A stretch of 21,151 nt of DNA from a virus, in IMG/VR virus record IMGVR_UViG_3300037193_002640, positions 1-21,151 of that record. One strand, given 5' to 3'. The first letter of the stretch is position 1. Every line of letters begins with the position of its first letter. Under the pieces are notes generated by a model. It was given only the letters and a program-made list of their open reading frames with translations, made no database searches and was not told the DNA's origin. Positions 20,002 to 21,151 of the stretch are shown piece by piece. Position numbers and translations under genes: made by a program.

Positions 20002-20316
20002 GTGGAGGTCCGCACCGACGATATCCCCATGCCGGGCCCTCCGTCCCCCGGCGTCGAGAGGCGGGCCCTGGACTGGATCGAGCGGATCAGGGCCAGAGGT
20101 GTCCCACCCGAGGTAAACCCCCTGGTGGTGCTCCTGTGCGCCCAGATGGCGCACGACGACGCCCACCCGGCCGAGAGCATCCTGAGGAGGCTGCTGGTGC
20201 AGGGCAGGCTCACCCACCACAACTGGATGGACGAGCGGGACGAACTGTTCTCGTTCGCTATTGAGCCCCCAATGGCTCTCACCCCTGAGGAAGCCGAGTA
20301 CCTGCGCTCGCTGTAG
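20002..20316 (+). CDS. hypothetical protein (104 aa)
   Basis: The start is set at GTG 20002 by the -10 hexamer 7 bases upstream; the ATG at 19993 would add three residues. The product VEVRTDDIPMPGPPSPGVER continues with a helical core (ALDWIERIRARG, VNPLVVLLCAQMAHDDAHPAE, ILRRLLVQGRLTHHNWMDER) and ends MALTPEEAEYLRSL. No family is recognised. It lies between two probable neck genes, so a structural or assembly role is possible. Its stop TAG forms part of the next gene's -10 hexamer. Confidence 0.6.
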   Translation: MEVRTDDIPMPGPPSPGVERRALDWIERIRARGVPPEVNPLVVLLCAQMAHDDAHPAESILRRLLVQGRLTHHNWMDERDELFSFAIEPPMALTPEEAEYLRSL

Positions 20317-20319
20317 CCT
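20314..20319 (+). promoter_or_regulatory. -10 hexamer TAGCCT overlapping a stop codon
   Basis: TAGCCT contains the TAG stop of the preceding gene and ends 6 bases before the GTG at 20326; the same hexamer and spacing occur at 1855-1867. Confidence 0.4.
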
Positions 20320-20325
20320 CAAGGC

Positions 20326-20724
20326 GTGGCCGACGTTCGCTTCAAGCCGGACCCCGTGGCACTGGCGAACCTGCTCCGCGGCCCGAACGGCCCCGTGGCG
20401 CGCCGAGCGCTCGAAGACGCGACGCTCGTCAAGCGAGAGGCCCAGCGCCTGGTGGGCAAGGACACGCACGCGTTGGAGCACTCGATCGTCACACGCGTCA
20501 CGGTCGAGGGGCAGCGGGTGGTGGCGTACGTGGGGAGCGAGAAGCCCTACGCCCTCTTCCACCACGAGGGGACACGCGCTCATCCCATCGAGCCCGTCAA
20601 GGCGAAGGTGCTGCGCTTCACAGTCGGCGGGGCGGTGGTGTTCGCCGCGAGGGTGCAGCATCCTGGGACGCGGCGAAATCCGTATCTTGTGGATGCGCTG
20701 AGGGTGCTGCGGGGGCGGTACTGA
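20326..20724 (+). CDS. HK97 gp10-like tail-completion (neck) protein
   Basis: A GTG start gives a 132-residue protein. The layout fits the HK97-gp10 family. An N-terminal helix region (LANLLRGPNGPVARRALEDA, TLVKREAQRLVG) leads to SIVTRVTVEG, the signature VVAYVGSEKPYALFHHEGTR and AHPIEPVKAKVLRF. It then ends FAARVQHPGTRRNPYLVDAL, the usual C-terminal motif. Proteins of this family join the tail to the head-tail connector. The length is typical. A TAGCCT hexamer just upstream suggests possible leaderless expression. Confidence 0.85.
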   Translation: MADVRFKPDPVALANLLRGPNGPVARRALEDATLVKREAQRLVGKDTHALEHSIVTRVTVEGQRVVAYVGSEKPYALFHHEGTRAHPIEPVKAKVLRFTVGGAVVFAARVQHPGTRRNPYLVDALRVLRGRY

Positions 20725-20730
20725 CGCCTC

Positions 20731-20759
20731 TTGCCACTGTGACCTGACTGCGGTACGGT
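20731..20759 (+). promoter_or_regulatory. promoter for a leaderless membrane protein gene
   Basis: TTGCCA (20731-20736), a 17-base spacer and TACGGT (20754-20759). The ATG at 20767 lies 7 bases after the -10, so transcription would begin at or next to the start codon. Confidence 0.7.
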
Positions 20760-20766
20760 CGGGTGC

Positions 20767-21151
20767 ATGGACACGGGATCAGCGGCCAGGACCATGATGA
20801 GCTACACCGGAAGTGCCGAACGAGCCCGGAGCATCACAGAGAACGGGGCAGGGTGGTACCGATGGCTGGTCCTCGTTCCCGGCGCGGTCCTGTGGCTACT
20901 TCTGGTGTGGACCGGCGTCACCGCGTGGTTCCTCGTCATGGTCCCGGTCAGGCTCGTCGCCCGAAGCCGACGGGAAGGCCGATTGCGCGGCGCGGTCGGT
21001 TCGCGACAGAAGCTCTCCAGCGTCGGCGTCCAAGGGCCGGTGGGCCTGGCCTGTCCTCGATGCGGCGGCTCGCACTGCACCTGCGTCTTCGGTGCCAGCA
21101 CGCCCACCGCCAGGATTCCCTTCTTGCTGCGCCGGGCCTTGAACTGCGAGC
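20767..21151 (+). CDS. membrane protein with Cys cluster (3' partial)
   Basis: The frame is open from the ATG at 20767 to the window edge (128 codons), so the C terminus is missing. A polar N terminus (MDTGSAARTMMSYTGSAERA) is followed by a hydrophobic region of about 35 residues (WLVLVPGAVLWLLLVWTGV, then AWFLVMVPVRLV), probably two short or one long membrane segment. A basic stretch ARSRRE follows, then a cytoplasmic Cys cluster CPRCGGSHCTC that probably binds zinc. No family is recognised. It has its own consensus promoter and no ribosome binding site. Confidence 0.65.
   Translation, partial: MDTGSAARTMMSYTGSAERARSITENGAGWYRWLVLVPGAVLWLLLVWTGVTAWFLVMVPVRLVARSRREGRLRGAVGSRQKLSSVGVQGPVGLACPRCGGSHCTCVFGASTPTARIPFLLRRALNCE

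Noticed and set aside
19081-20661. A 526-codon minus-strand frame opposite the neck genes
   Set aside because: Arg/His/Pro-rich shadow of well-supported + strand genes, including the gp10-like protein.

Overview
The window is a high-GC, tightly packed stretch of a tailed bacteriophage or prophage genome, almost certainly infecting an actinobacterium. All supported genes lie on the + strand. Codons end almost always in G or C, many genes overlap by ATGA or GTGA, GTG starts are frequent, and several genes begin 6-8 bases after a TANNNT -10 hexamer, as leaderless actinobacterial genes do. The virion genes fit a siphovirus-like head-tail module. The exact phage and host cannot be named from the sequence alone.

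Layout. 1-1166: 3' part of a capsid maturation protease, followed by small genes (1177-2057), one of which appears frameshifted. 2062-3808: a Ro60/TROVE RNA-binding protein gene with its own promoter and an unusual leader holding two related hairpin modules. 3809-4572: about 760 bases without a convincing gene but with several hairpins and a strong terminator. 4573-11294: major capsid protein with an N-terminal scaffold-like region, a second capsid-like protein, major tail protein, several probable virion proteins and a head-tail adaptor.

11291-19219 is an accessory island inserted between the adaptor and the remaining neck genes. It begins with a consensus promoter and a chain of very small overlapping genes: Cys-rich proteins, a 3D-domain lipoprotein, a ribbon-helix-helix protein and membrane peptides. 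Three glycosyltransferase genes follow. The first is a glycosyltransferase fused to an FkbM-type methyltransferase. The second is interrupted by a complete intein with a LAGLIDADG-type endonuclease domain. The third contains, inside its open reading frame, a transcription cassette made of a promoter, a 96-nt highly structured RNA, a tRNA with anticodon CAT and a terminator-like hairpin. The island ends with a small ribbon-helix-helix gene broken by an 8-bp tandem duplication. 19230-21151 returns to neck genes, including an HK97 gp10-like tail-completion protein, and to a membrane protein gene cut by the window edge.

How the genes may work together. The structural genes build the head, neck and tail. 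The glycosyltransferases and methyltransferase probably make or attach a (methylated) glycan, perhaps on the virion. The tRNA, the 96-nt RNA and Ro60 form an RNA-biology theme. The most notable signals are the in-frame tRNA/structured-RNA cassette, the intein in a glycosyltransferase, the Ro60 gene with duplicated leader hairpins, and repeated use of a TAG stop codon as part of the next gene's -10 element.
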